Assembly (NCBI RefSeq): GCF_002252155.1
Contig: NZ_NEFD01000001.1
Span: 124,001 to 188,000 of the forward strand
Length of the DNA: 64,000 nt
From: Wohlfahrtiimonas sp. G9077
GTDB taxonomy: Bacteria > Pseudomonadota > Gammaproteobacteria > Cardiobacteriales > Wohlfahrtiimonadaceae
Direction of reading: 5' to 3'
The position numbers were made by a program, and so were the translations under genes. The notes under the pieces were generated by a model, which had not been told where the DNA came from, did not search any database, and saw only the letters and a list, made by a program, of their open reading frames with translations. This document shows positions 16,674-25,242 of this stretch, piece by piece; position 1 is the first letter of the stretch, and each line of letters opens with the position of its first letter.

Positions 16674-17566
16674 TTAATTTAGAAACATTGCCAACGCCAG
16701 AGGTCTTTTATGAGATTGATTATGAAAAAGAGTTATCGAACTTAGAAGATCAATTTCGTGTATTGAGTCCTGATTATGCAACGTTAGTGCTTGAGAGTGA
16801 CCCCATTAAAAAGTTATTGGAACTTTCAGCCTATCAAACTGTTTTATTGAAAAACGAAATTAATGAGAAGCTCAAGCAAACCATGCTGGCATATGCCACA
16901 CAAAATAATCTGGATAATATTGCAGCCAATACAGTAACAGAGCGTTTAATCATTCAGGCAGGTGATCCAAATGCCAATCCGCCCATCCCGACCATTTGGG
17001 AAGCGGATGAGGATTTACGTTATCGCGCACAAAATGCGCCCAAAAAATGGTCTGTGGCAGGACCTGCTCGCGCTTATGAATTATTGGCCCGTTCTGTGGA
17101 TGGCAGAGTGAAAGAAGTGGGTGTGCATGCACATACACCCAAAGCGGGTGATGTGACATTAACCATTGTGACCCATGATCAAAAGGGTGTGGCTGATGAA
17201 GCATTGCTAAAGAAGATTGAAAACTATCTTGAATCTGAAGAGGTGGTGCCACTGTGTGATTCTGTGTATGTCAAGAAAGCAGAGTTTATTGATCAAGCCA
17301 TTGAAATCACTGTGACGTATTACAAAGGTCAGGTGAAATCACTTGTGGATCACTCTGTACAACAACGCTTTGAAGCCTTGAAAAAGGATGTGGGGAAGCT
17401 TGGTGAAGCGCTGACACTCAATGCCATTCATGATATGGCACGTGCACCAGGTGTGCAGAACATTAAGATCATTGCACCGAAAGCGGATGTGATCGCGAAA
17501 GCGAATCAGGTGATCCGATTAACAGGGATCAAAATGAATGATGGTGGTTTCTATGCGTCCACATGA
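16670..17566 (+). CDS. J: Baseplate assembly protein (P2 gpJ-like)
   Basis: This 298-residue member of the baseplate_J/gp47 family forms the wedge with W and I. Recognisable parts are YATLVLESDPIKKLLELSAYQ, EADEDLRYRAQNAPKKWSVAG near residue 105, and GDVTLTIVTHDQKGVADEALL near residue 160. It overlaps W by four bases at its start and I by 14 bases at its end, which keeps wedge subunits in one translational unit. Confidence 0.93.
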   Translation: MINLETLPTPEVFYEIDYEKELSNLEDQFRVLSPDYATLVLESDPIKKLLELSAYQTVLLKNEINEKLKQTMLAYATQNNLDNIAANTVTERLIIQAGDPNANPPIPTIWEADEDLRYRAQNAPKKWSVAGPARAYELLARSVDGRVKEVGVHAHTPKAGDVTLTIVTHDQKGVADEALLKKIENYLESEEVVPLCDSVYVKKAEFIDQAIEITVTYYKGQVKSLVDHSVQQRFEALKKDVGKLGEALTLNAIHDMARAPGVQNIKIIAPKADVIAKANQVIRLTGIKMNDGGFYAST

Positions 17567-18119
17567 ATTATTGCCCACATCTAGTACGCAATTAGAACGT
17601 GATTTAGCGGATGTGTGTGCTTTATCAATGCATGATTTTAGCTATGCTGCACTCAATAGTGCAGAGGATTGTCCAACTGAATTATTGGGATGGTTAGCAT
17701 GGTCAAGAAGCATTGAAGATTGGGATGAATCATGGCCAGAAAATCGTAAACGCAAAGTGATTAGAGAGGCGCCTGCCGTTAGTTTGCGGGCAGGCACTGT
17801 GGCATCCATGCGTAGAGCAATGCGCTCTGTGGGCTTTGGTGAAATTGAATTCATTCGTAGAGGCAAGCGCCAACAACACGATGGTTTGTTTAAACACAAT
17901 GGCCGCATTCGATATGCCAAGCAAACAAAAATGACATGGGCGCAATACATCGTGGCTTTTAAATCACCGCTGACAACTGACCAAATGGAAATGGCCAAAA
18001 GCATTTTAAATGCGACGGCACCAGCACGATGTGAATTGTTAGATGTGCAATATGCACGCCCGATGAAGCATGACAAAACATTTAAGCACAACGGTACTTA
18101 TAGATATGGAGTGAGATAA
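17553..18119 (+). CDS. I: Baseplate/tail fibre attachment protein (P2 gpI-like)
   Basis: This 188-residue gpI-family protein starts RPHELLPTSSTQLERDLADV, matching the conserved beginning of gpI (LLPT-S..LE). It contains the family signature LGWLAWSRSIEDWDESWPE and ends just before the fibre gene. ATG 17553 is chosen because homologues start there, although the open frame begins at 17538. gpI connects the baseplate wedge to the tail fibre. Confidence 0.9.
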   Translation: MRPHELLPTSSTQLERDLADVCALSMHDFSYAALNSAEDCPTELLGWLAWSRSIEDWDESWPENRKRKVIREAPAVSLRAGTVASMRRAMRSVGFGEIEFIRRGKRQQHDGLFKHNGRIRYAKQTKMTWAQYIVAFKSPLTTDQMEMAKSILNATAPARCELLDVQYARPMKHDKTFKHNGTYRYGVR

Positions 18120-19172
18120 ATGCCTGAAATTTTAAAGAATATTAAAGCTGAAGATCGGCTCAAAAAGATTCGCATTGTCAGTGAAAATGATGATGTGATG
18201 GGCGGTCAGCCGGATGCCGATGGCATGAAAGAAAATGACAACAATGCCATTTTTGATTTGGCTTGTTCGGTGATGCATGCATTGGCAGAAGTTGCCAAAG
18301 TTGATCAAAAAGCCATCCCACAAATTTTGGATGCCTTAGGTGATTCACGCACAGCAGGTGCCAGTCAGCGCATTGTGAATGAAGTCAATAAACTTGCAAA
18401 AGCTGCCCAAACAGCTGCGAATCAAGCCAATGATAAAGCGAACACGGCACAAAGTAGAGCTGATAGTGCTTATAGCTTAGGGAATACAGCAAACAGTAAC
18501 GCAAACACTCGACTTGAAAAGTCTAAAAATTTGAGTGATCTCACGAACGTAACAACAGCTAGAAATAATCTAGGATTAGGTAATTCAGCAACATTAAGCA
18601 CTACATCAACACTGAGTGATCGCACAGATCAAGTTGCAACAATTAAAGTTGTCAATGATGCTAATCGCGCTGCAAGCAATGCACAAACAGCCGCGAATCA
18701 AGCCAACGACAAAGCGAACACGGCAAATACAGCGGCAGCAACAGCGGATAAAAAAGCGGTTATAGCACAGAATAAAGCAGATAGTGCTTATAACTTAGCT
18801 AATACAGCAAATGGTGCAGCTGCTAATGCTTTAAAGGTCGCTAATACTAAAACAACTGAGGCCTGGGTGAAGTCTCAAATTTCAGGAGCTACAAAAAAAT
18901 GGCTAGATGTGACAAAACAAAGATCACTAAATACAAATTATACAAACAATGAGCAGTATCCCATTTTTTTAAGTGTGGTAATGGGCAGATCGAGAGATAG
19001 TGGGCTTGAAGTTTATATTGATAGCACTCTTATTTTTAGGCAGCAAGATACGTATCACGAGTGGGCATCAGCTTCGAGTGCTTTTTTAGTAATTCCGTCT
19101 AAATCAACATACATGGTAAAAAAAGCAAATGATAAGTCAGCAGGAATTGAAAAATGGAGTGAATTGCGATGA
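18120..19172 (+). CDS. H: Tail fibre protein (P2 gpH-like) with coiled-coil repeats
   Basis: The receptor-binding fibre is 350 residues. The conserved N-terminus (EILKNIKAEDRLKKIRIVSE) attaches to the baseplate. The shaft is alanine/asparagine-rich coiled coil with the imperfectly repeated unit AAQTAANQANDKANTA at about residues 96-111 and again near 187-202; the DNA of the two copies is about 90% identical. The C-terminal 90 residues, presumed to form the host-binding tip, differ in composition and are more AT-rich. The internal repeats allow length change by recombination. The stop overlaps the next gene (ATGA). Confidence 0.85.
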   Translation: MPEILKNIKAEDRLKKIRIVSENDDVMGGQPDADGMKENDNNAIFDLACSVMHALAEVAKVDQKAIPQILDALGDSRTAGASQRIVNEVNKLAKAAQTAANQANDKANTAQSRADSAYSLGNTANSNANTRLEKSKNLSDLTNVTTARNNLGLGNSATLSTTSTLSDRTDQVATIKVVNDANRAASNAQTAANQANDKANTANTAAATADKKAVIAQNKADSAYNLANTANGAAANALKVANTKTTEAWVKSQISGATKKWLDVTKQRSLNTNYTNNEQYPIFLSVVMGRSRDSGLEVYIDSTLIFRQQDTYHEWASASSAFLVIPSKSTYMVKKANDKSAGIEKWSELR

Positions 19173-19534
19173 AACATTTTACAAATAAAAACACAAATGA
19201 AGTTTACGCATATGAATCAATCGAAGATGCTCAAAAATTCAATGAAGATTTTGAAAATTTAGTTGAGATGACTGATGAACAATTTATTCAGTTTAGAGAC
19301 CATAAGCCAAAAGGTGGAATATGGACTACTGAAGGCTGGGTGATTGATGATGATTTGCTAGAGAAAGAAAAAGTTCAAGCATTACAATTGATATTACAAA
19401 AGCTTTTAGATGAGAAGTCATCACTTCAGTCAGATATGAACATGCATCTTTTGTTAGATGAAAAAGAAGAAGCAAAAGCAGTTGCTCAAAAAATCAAAGA
19501 GATTAATTCAGAAATTGAAAAACTCAAGGAGTAA
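19169..19534 (+). CDS. Tail fibre assembly-type protein (gpG-like)
   Basis: This 121-residue acidic protein lies immediately after the fibre gene, where fibre-assembly chaperones are encoded. The N-terminal half (EVYAYESIEDAQKFNEDFENLVEM) and GWVIDD recall short fibre-assembly/caudovirales proteins. The C-terminal half is a coiled coil (about residues 70-121). Assignment rests mostly on position and general pattern, not on a diagnostic motif. It is coupled to H by an ATGA overlap. Confidence 0.6.
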   Translation: MKHFTNKNTNEVYAYESIEDAQKFNEDFENLVEMTDEQFIQFRDHKPKGGIWTTEGWVIDDDLLEKEKVQALQLILQKLLDEKSSLQSDMNMHLLLDEKEEAKAVAQKIKEINSEIEKLKE

Positions 19535-19536
19535 TC

Positions 19537-19686
19537 ATGGAAGTCTTACGACAAATCCAAATCGGCGCTGTGCGCTATCGAAAAGGTGATGTGATTGACG
19601 TGAAGAAGCTCACCAAAGAGCAAGTTGAAAAGATGGTTCACGCAGGCTATTTGACGGATGGCAAGAATAAAAAAGGAGAGAAATAA
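19537..19686 (+). CDS. Small unknown protein between fibre and sheath genes (49 aa)
   Basis: ATG 19537 follows a CAAGGAG ribosome-binding site, and the reading frame encodes a basic 49-residue protein beginning EVLRQIQIGAVRYRKGDVID and ending KKGEK. The RYRKGDVIDVKKLTKEQVEKMV pattern looks like a small winged or SH3-like domain. The stop overlaps the start of the sheath gene (TAATG), so the gene is probably real and translated. I do not recognise the family. Confidence 0.65.
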   Translation: MEVLRQIQIGAVRYRKGDVIDVKKLTKEQVEKMVHAGYLTDGKNKKGEK

Positions 19687-20858
19687 TGAGCACTGCATAT
19701 TTACATGGTGTGCGTCTGACCATTGATGATCAGGCATATATTGAAACACGCATTATGGCAACAGATACGATTGGCGTTGTGTGTACCGCCGAAGATGCAG
19801 ATCCTGAAGTGTTTCCGCTCAATCGTTGTGCTTTGGTCTTAGATATTAAAAAAGCGATTGCCAAAGCAGGGAATAAAGGCACGTTGTCAGAAACATTGCA
19901 ATCGATTGATACAGAAGTGCGTGCGCCTGTTGTGGTTGTGCGTGTGGCAGAAGGCGAAAGCGAAGAAACGATTGCCAATATTATTGGCAAGGTGAATGAA
20001 GATGATAGCGTAACAGGTCTCAAAGCGCTGGCATTAGCACCCACTCAAGTGGGTGTGACACCGCGCATTTTTACCATTCCACTTTATGATAAATCTGAAG
20101 CTGTGGCCAAAGCATTGGTGGAGCATGCAGAACGTCAATATGGTTTTGCTTATATGAGCATGAGCCATTGTGAAAATATCGCAGATGCTTTGGTATACCG
20201 TAAGAAGTTTGCCAATAACTATGGCATGTTCTTTTATGGTGACATCATCAAGTTTAATCCACAATTGGCCGCAGAAGTTGAGCATTATGCGGGGCCGGCA
20301 TTGGCAGGTTTACGCGCACGCTTAGATCAGGAAAAAGGCTGGCATTATTCCATTTCAAATAAGGTGCTCAAAGGTGTGACGGGTTTGACCAAAGAGGTGA
20401 CATATAGCGGCATCAATGGCTATGGCACAGGTGCAAACACACTGAATGAAGCGGGTATTTCTTGCTTTGTGTTAGATGATGGCTACCGCACTTGGGGCAA
20501 CCGCACCACCGCTGGACCTGATTCATCCATGTATTTTGAAGTCTTTGCACGCTCAAGCCAGGTGGCTGCCATAACTTTGGCCAATTTACTCAAAAACATG
20601 ACACAAGATCAACCGATGAATCCTGCGCGTTTGGATCAGTTCAAACAACGCGGTGATGCCATTTTATATGATTGGCAGCGTGCAGGCCGTATTTTAGGTG
20701 GTGAGATTATTCTACACCCTGAATTAAATGGTGATGATGCATTGATGAGTGGTCGTCCTGATTGGTTACTTGAATTGACAGCAGTGCCACCGATTGAATC
20801 CCCAGGATTAACCGTGCGCTTATCCGATAAATTCATTAAAAATGCTGTAGGAGGTTAA
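19686..20858 (+). CDS. FI: Contractile tail sheath protein (P2 gpFI-like)
   Basis: This 390-residue sheath subunit forms the outer contractile tube. Family features include MATDTIGVVCTAEDADPEVFPLN near the N-terminus, the central region with YGFAYMSMSHCENIADAL, and GYRTWGNRTTAGPDSSMYFEV near residue 270. The C-terminal domain (AGRILGGEIILHPELNGDDAL) donates the strand that links neighbouring subunits. It starts in the stop of the preceding small gene after an AAAGGAGAG site and is followed by the tube gene two bases later. Confidence 0.94.
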   Translation: MSTAYLHGVRLTIDDQAYIETRIMATDTIGVVCTAEDADPEVFPLNRCALVLDIKKAIAKAGNKGTLSETLQSIDTEVRAPVVVVRVAEGESEETIANIIGKVNEDDSVTGLKALALAPTQVGVTPRIFTIPLYDKSEAVAKALVEHAERQYGFAYMSMSHCENIADALVYRKKFANNYGMFFYGDIIKFNPQLAAEVEHYAGPALAGLRARLDQEKGWHYSISNKVLKGVTGLTKEVTYSGINGYGTGANTLNEAGISCFVLDDGYRTWGNRTTAGPDSSMYFEVFARSSQVAAITLANLLKNMTQDQPMNPARLDQFKQRGDAILYDWQRAGRILGGEIILHPELNGDDALMSGRPDWLLELTAVPPIESPGLTVRLSDKFIKNAVGG

Positions 20859-20860
20859 TC

Positions 20861-21379
20861 ATGAGCATTGTATTGCCACGCATTTTACGTGCGTTTGATT
20901 TGTATGTGGGTGATAACAACTATGCCGGCACATGTGAAAAAATTAAGTTGCCTAAGAACTCACCAAAATTAGAAGAGTTAAATGCAGGTGGCTTATCACG
21001 TCCACTTAAAGTGGCTGTGGGTTATGACGCTGATTGGGAAATGAGTTTTTCAACCAAAGGTTTGGATTTTGATTTGCTGGTCAATAGTAATTGTTCTGTG
21101 GATGGTGTGCCCATCATGATTTTGGGTTCATTAGGGGAAGGGGACAGTTGTATAGAACGAGCATTTAAAGCCTATTTCTGGGGACAAATTCAAGAAGCAG
21201 ATGCAGGTGATTTATCACTCAATGAATTGAGTACAAATGATGTGACATTGGCGGTTGCACGTGTTCAGTATTTCGTCGATGGCAAAGAGATTTACTTTGA
21301 AGATCCCATGAACATGATTCGCCGCATCAATGGTAAAGATCAATTGGCAGAGCGCCGTCGTCACTTAGGGAGACAATAA
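20861..21379 (+). CDS. FII: Tail tube protein (P2 gpFII-like)
   Basis: This 172-residue major tail tube protein begins SIVLPRILRAFDLYVGDNNYAG, a typical gpFII start, and contains LSRPLKVAVGYDADWEMSFSTKGLDFDLL. It forms the inner tube through which DNA passes. A GTAGGAGG site overlapping the sheath stop precedes ATG 20861, keeping sheath and tube coupled. Confidence 0.93.
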   Translation: MSIVLPRILRAFDLYVGDNNYAGTCEKIKLPKNSPKLEELNAGGLSRPLKVAVGYDADWEMSFSTKGLDFDLLVNSNCSVDGVPIMILGSLGEGDSCIERAFKAYFWGQIQEADAGDLSLNELSTNDVTLAVARVQYFVDGKEIYFEDPMNMIRRINGKDQLAERRRHLGRQ

Positions 21380-21381
21380 AA

Positions 21382-21684
21382 ATGAGCGAACAAAAAACAG
21401 TGAGATTAAGCAAGCCTGTAATGGTGGGCGAAACTGAATATACAGAAATTGTGGTGCGTGAACCGAATGTGATTGCCCTCAAAGGATTGTCATTGCACGC
21501 ATTGCAGTTTGGCCACACAGATCCATTGATTGAGTTGCTACCCAAAATCACGGAGCCACGTCTATCACAGACGGTCATTAAAAAGATGAGCGTTAAAGAC
21601 ATCAGTAAGTTTGCATTAGTGGTCACAGCTTTTTTGGTGGATCCGCTCGATTGGGCGGAGGAAGAGGAACAGATGGAGGCATAA
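21382..21684 (+). CDS. E: Tail assembly chaperone, zero-frame product (P2 gpE-like)
   Basis: This 100-residue protein of the gpE family assists assembly around the tape measure. It starts SEQKTVRLSKPVMVGETEYTEI and ends in the acidic EEEEQMEA. Near its 3' end, at 21630-21636, lies the heptamer T TTT TTG in the correct phase for -1 slippage, the same slippery sequence used by P2 and many phages. The gene is preceded by the tube gene with three bases between. Confidence 0.9.
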   Translation: MSEQKTVRLSKPVMVGETEYTEIVVREPNVIALKGLSLHALQFGHTDPLIELLPKITEPRLSQTVIKKMSVKDISKFALVVTAFLVDPLDWAEEEEQMEA

Positions 21685-21827
21685 AGTCAAAAATGGTGGT
21701 GATCGGGCTGTCGTTCCCGTTCATCACTTATGGCGATATGTGCAACATGGAAATATCTGAATTAAATGGTTGGTATGAGGATGCCAAAACATACCAAGAA
21801 GAGCTAAAGGAGGCACGTGGTGGCTGA
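21382..21827 (+). CDS. Tail assembly chaperone fusion E+E' made by -1 frameshift
   Basis: Slippage at T TTT TTG (21630-21636, zero-frame codons TTT at 21631 and TTG at 21634) moves ribosomes into the -1 frame. That frame is open from 21636 to the TGA at 21825-21827. The fusion is 148 residues: 85 from E and 63 from E'. The E' part (including SFPFITYGDMCNMEISELN, then WYEDAKTYQEELKEA) has the character of P2 gpE' and ends overlapping the tape-measure start. No independent start signal serves E'. The E/E' system is known in P2; here it is inferred from sequence and order. Confidence 0.88.
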
Positions 21828-23997
21828 GTTAAAAATGGAAGTGATTTTACAGGCATTTGACCACGTGACCTCTGTGATGCGTGGTATTGATGGCTCAATT
21901 GGGAAAACCAAACAGAACATTAATGATTATAAAAAACGTATTCGAGAGCTTAATGACCGTATTCCACAAGTTGGACCTTTGAGCAGAGCACAGCAACGTG
22001 ACCAACAAGAGCTTGATAGAACCAATCGTTTAATTGACAGACAAAAAGAGCGATTGAAGCACCTTTATAAAACGCAGGCACATAGAAATGCAGGTAAGCA
22101 AATGATGGGCGCAGGCGGTATGCACATTGCAGCTGCCACGGCAATGGGTTATGGCGTATCGCGTTTTATGGATGATGGCATGAACTTTGACACGACAATG
22201 GGTAGAGTTCAGGCTTTAACACGTTTACAAAAAGATGATCCGATGTTGGCCGCATTGCGGGCAAATGCCAAAGAATTGGGGGCTTCAACTTGGGCGGATC
22301 CTACACAAGTTGCTCAAGGCCAAGCATTTTATGCGATGGCAGGCTTTAAACCTGAAGAGATCATCAAATCAATGGCAGGTACATTGGATTTGGCTAAAGC
22401 TGGTGATGTGGACATCTCAAGGGCGGCGGACATTGGATCAAATATCCTATCTGCTTTTGGTTTATCCGCTGATGAAATGGATCGTGTGGGTGACATTTTA
22501 GTGGGGACATTTACACGCACAAATACCGATCTTGAGATGCTTGGTGAAACCATGAAATATGTGGGACCGATTGCCAAAGGATTGGGCGTGAGCTTAGAGG
22601 AAACCTCTGCCATTGCTGGTGTGTTGGGGAACATTGGTATTCAAGGCAGTCAATCAGGTACAGCCATGCGTGCGATCTTCAGTCGTTTAGCAGCAGGACC
22701 GAGCATGGCAAAGAAAGAGTTGGCTAAACTTGGTATTAAAACGAATGATAAAAAGGGCAACCTTAGAACACCAGTTGATCTATTAAGAGAAGTGTTACAG
22801 AAAACAGCCAAAATGGGTAATGCACAACGCATGGGGATTTTAAAAAGTATTGCAGGTGAGGAAGCTGCTGCGGCTTTTTCTGCATTGATTGAGAAGGGTA
22901 ACTTAGAAGATTTAAATCGCATCATTGATGAGCTGAAGAACAATCATGGTGAAAGTAAGCAATTGGCCAAAGTCATGGCGGATAACTTATCAGGCGATAT
23001 GCAGCAATTAAATTCGGCGTGGACGGATTTTAAGATTTCTATCTTTGAGGTGAACAATAAAGGGCTGCGTAATACGTTTAAATGGCTCACTAAAATCATG
23101 GTTAATATTGGGGATTTTGCCAAAAGTAATCCTGAGATTATTAGTAATTTGAGCTACATCGCGGCAGGTGTGATGGGCATTACAGCCTCATTAGGTTTGG
23201 CTAAATTGGCATGGGGTGCATTTCAGTTTGCTGTGCTTGGTAATCCCATTGTGGCCGCCATTGCTGGCATTGGTTTGGTCATGTATGGCGTGTATAAAAA
23301 TTGGGACAGCTTAGTTTGGTTTTTCACAGATGGTGTTTTTCAAATAGGGAAAGATCTGCGGAATGTATATGACTGGTTAGGGAGTTGGATTGGCAGAATT
23401 CCCATCATTGGCTCTAAGTTACAATTTGTCTTTGATATTGGCGCTAATACTATTTTGGGAATTGGCACTGCATTTAGAAAGCTTGGGGAATTCATGGGCG
23501 CAGGGGTCGCTTTTGTCGTGAATGCCTTTAGGGATTGGGATTCCTCGTTTGCGGTATTAAAGTCCTCTGTGGCGGAATTTTGGGATGACATGGTCAAGTG
23601 GGCACAACCAGCCATTGATAGAGTCATGAAAATATTGCAGCCGTTTTTTGATGCTTATTATGCCATTGTCGGGAAAAAAGACACGGCTATGTATGACAAA
23701 TTAGACATTGAAAATAAAACAGGTTTGACCTATGGCGAATTTGGGACTTTAAGTTCAGAAGTGCAATTGAAAGCAATTGGCGGCAATGCGCCTTTAAATG
23801 ATGCAGCTCGTCAAGAAGACTATCAACGCATATTGCAAAACCGCATCAATGGGACTGGCAATCGCACACAAACTAACACATTTAAGATTAACATTACAGC
23901 GCCAAGCGGTGATGCATCCGCCATTGCTGAATCGGTTAAGCGTGGCATTGCTAGCGTTACCAATAAAAACAGTGCATTTTTAGGAGATGTGACGTAA
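21817..23997 (+). CDS. T: Tail tape measure protein (P2 gpT-like)
   Basis: The 726-residue tape measure sets tail length. The N-terminal 90 residues are coiled coil (KRIRELNDRIPQV...QQRDQQELDRTNRLI). The phage tail TP901-type region follows, with QGQAFYAMAGFKPEEIIKSM and GSQSGTAMRAIFSRLA at about residues 165-290. A hydrophobic stretch (about residues 445-500, including AAGVMGITASLGLAKLAWGA) is probably membrane-inserting during DNA injection. GTG 21817 or GTG 21820 follows an AAAGGAGG site. The start overlaps the end of E' by 11 bases, as usual. Confidence 0.93.
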   Translation: MVAELKMEVILQAFDHVTSVMRGIDGSIGKTKQNINDYKKRIRELNDRIPQVGPLSRAQQRDQQELDRTNRLIDRQKERLKHLYKTQAHRNAGKQMMGAGGMHIAAATAMGYGVSRFMDDGMNFDTTMGRVQALTRLQKDDPMLAALRANAKELGASTWADPTQVAQGQAFYAMAGFKPEEIIKSMAGTLDLAKAGDVDISRAADIGSNILSAFGLSADEMDRVGDILVGTFTRTNTDLEMLGETMKYVGPIAKGLGVSLEETSAIAGVLGNIGIQGSQSGTAMRAIFSRLAAGPSMAKKELAKLGIKTNDKKGNLRTPVDLLREVLQKTAKMGNAQRMGILKSIAGEEAAAAFSALIEKGNLEDLNRIIDELKNNHGESKQLAKVMADNLSGDMQQLNSAWTDFKISIFEVNNKGLRNTFKWLTKIMVNIGDFAKSNPEIISNLSYIAAGVMGITASLGLAKLAWGAFQFAVLGNPIVAAIAGIGLVMYGVYKNWDSLVWFFTDGVFQIGKDLRNVYDWLGSWIGRIPIIGSKLQFVFDIGANTILGIGTAFRKLGEFMGAGVAFVVNAFRDWDSSFAVLKSSVAEFWDDMVKWAQPAIDRVMKILQPFFDAYYAIVGKKDTAMYDKLDIENKTGLTYGEFGTLSSEVQLKAIGGNAPLNDAARQEDYQRILQNRINGTGNRTQTNTFKINITAPSGDASAIAESVKRGIASVTNKNSAFLGDVT

Positions 23998-24431
23998 TGA
24001 AAGTTCAAATGGTTTGGGGATTTTTCCCCTTTGCTTTGGAGTCATTGCCATATGAGCAGTTTACAAAGAAAACGGGCTATAAATATGCAAGTAATTCACG
24101 AGTGGGCACGCGTGATGCCCATCAATTTTTGGGTCCTGGTGATGAAATGGTGGTGTTGTCGGGCAAACTTTTACCCATGCTGACAGGCGGGCGCAATGTG
24201 TTGGAAATTTTGCGGTTACAGGCAAGCAGCGGGCAGGCATTTCCTTTGATTGAAAGAACGGGCAGAATTCATGGCAATTATATTTGTATGAATGCCGATG
24301 AAATTGCCCGTCAGTTTGAGCACACAGGCGCACCACATATTGTGGATTTTACCCTTGAGTTCAAACGGGAAGGGGATGATCTATTAGGTGCATTGGGTGT
24401 GCTGACAAGTCAGATTGGATCGTTATTATGA
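23997..24431 (+). CDS. U: Tail terminator-type protein (P2 gpU-like)
   Basis: This 144-residue protein of the gpU family starts KVQMVWGFFPFALESLPYEQF, with DAHQFLGPGDEMVVLSGKLLP following, both diagnostic. It completes the tail or baseplate hub. It overlaps the tape measure stop by one base. In P2 it is followed directly by gene D; here an inverted accessory gene has been inserted between them. Confidence 0.92.
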   Translation: MKVQMVWGFFPFALESLPYEQFTKKTGYKYASNSRVGTRDAHQFLGPGDEMVVLSGKLLPMLTGGRNVLEILRLQASSGQAFPLIERTGRIHGNYICMNADEIARQFEHTGAPHIVDFTLEFKREGDDLLGALGVLTSQIGSLL

Positions 24432-24436
24432 TGTAT

Positions 24437-25192
24437 TTATTCACCATTTTTAACTCTTTCCCATTCAGTTTTGAGTATTTCTTGAGTCATAATGCTGATG
24501 AATTTTAAAATATATCCCTTTGTTTTTAAATATATTTCTTCTTGCTCTTTTGGTGTGAGCTCTTTAAATTTCTTCTTATCATATGAAGCTGGCAATAAAA
24601 AATCATTTTCCCAATATTCAGATATTTTTTCATAAAATGATTTTAGATCGTGTTCCATAGGATAAAAAAGGAAAAGATTTGCGTCTTCTAATAGTTTAAC
24701 TAACTTTAATGATCTATCATTTTGTGTGTTTTTTGCTTGTGGTGATAACAGCAGTGTTACATAGGATGTTATATACAATAATCTATTGTGATTTTCTTCT
24801 GTAACTAAATGAGGTGTAAATACTATATTGCCTTGGTGGTCATAATTATATGATTTCATGTTGTATACCAGTTTCAAATATTCTGCCATATTTTTACGTA
24901 AGTCATTAATCCAATCCTGACGGTTTTTAGATAAAACTTCAACTTTGATTCTATAACCAACAGTGATAAATACACCAAATAGAGTACTAAGAACTGCACA
25001 AGTAGCACCTATGGCGATGTAAGCATCTTTATTTTTTGCAAGAGTATTATTTACGTTACCTATTATTTCTGGTGAAAAATAACCTAATAGTAAGAAAAAG
25101 ATACATACAGCGATAATTGCAGAAATCACAGTGTGAATTAAAAATTTTAGACAATATTGCCAATTTCTTAATTGATTGAATAACTTTTTCAT
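24437..25192 (-). CDS. Accessory membrane protein inserted between U and D
   Basis: I do not recognise this 251-residue protein. It has two N-terminal membrane helices (about residues 17-42, LIHTVISAIIAVCIFFLLLGYF, and about 59-83, AIGATCAVLSTLFGVFITVGY). A long, mostly helical cytoplasmic domain follows, with a conserved-looking entry motif EVLSKNRQDWINDLRKNMAEYL. It is leftward, against the late operon, and clearly more AT-rich than its neighbours, all signs of a moron. Lysogen-expressed two-helix membrane proteins of this layout are often superinfection-exclusion or abortive-infection factors; that role is only an inference here. Confidence 0.75.
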   Translation of the reverse strand: MKKLFNQLRNWQYCLKFLIHTVISAIIAVCIFFLLLGYFSPEIIGNVNNTLAKNKDAYIAIGATCAVLSTLFGVFITVGYRIKVEVLSKNRQDWINDLRKNMAEYLKLVYNMKSYNYDHQGNIVFTPHLVTEENHNRLLYITSYVTLLLSPQAKNTQNDRSLKLVKLLEDANLFLFYPMEHDLKSFYEKISEYWENDFLLPASYDKKKFKELTPKEQEEIYLKTKGYILKFISIMTQEILKTEWERVKNGE

Positions 25193-25242
25193 TGTTTGCC
25201 CTAATTTATATATTAAAAACTTTATTATGATAAGGAACTACT

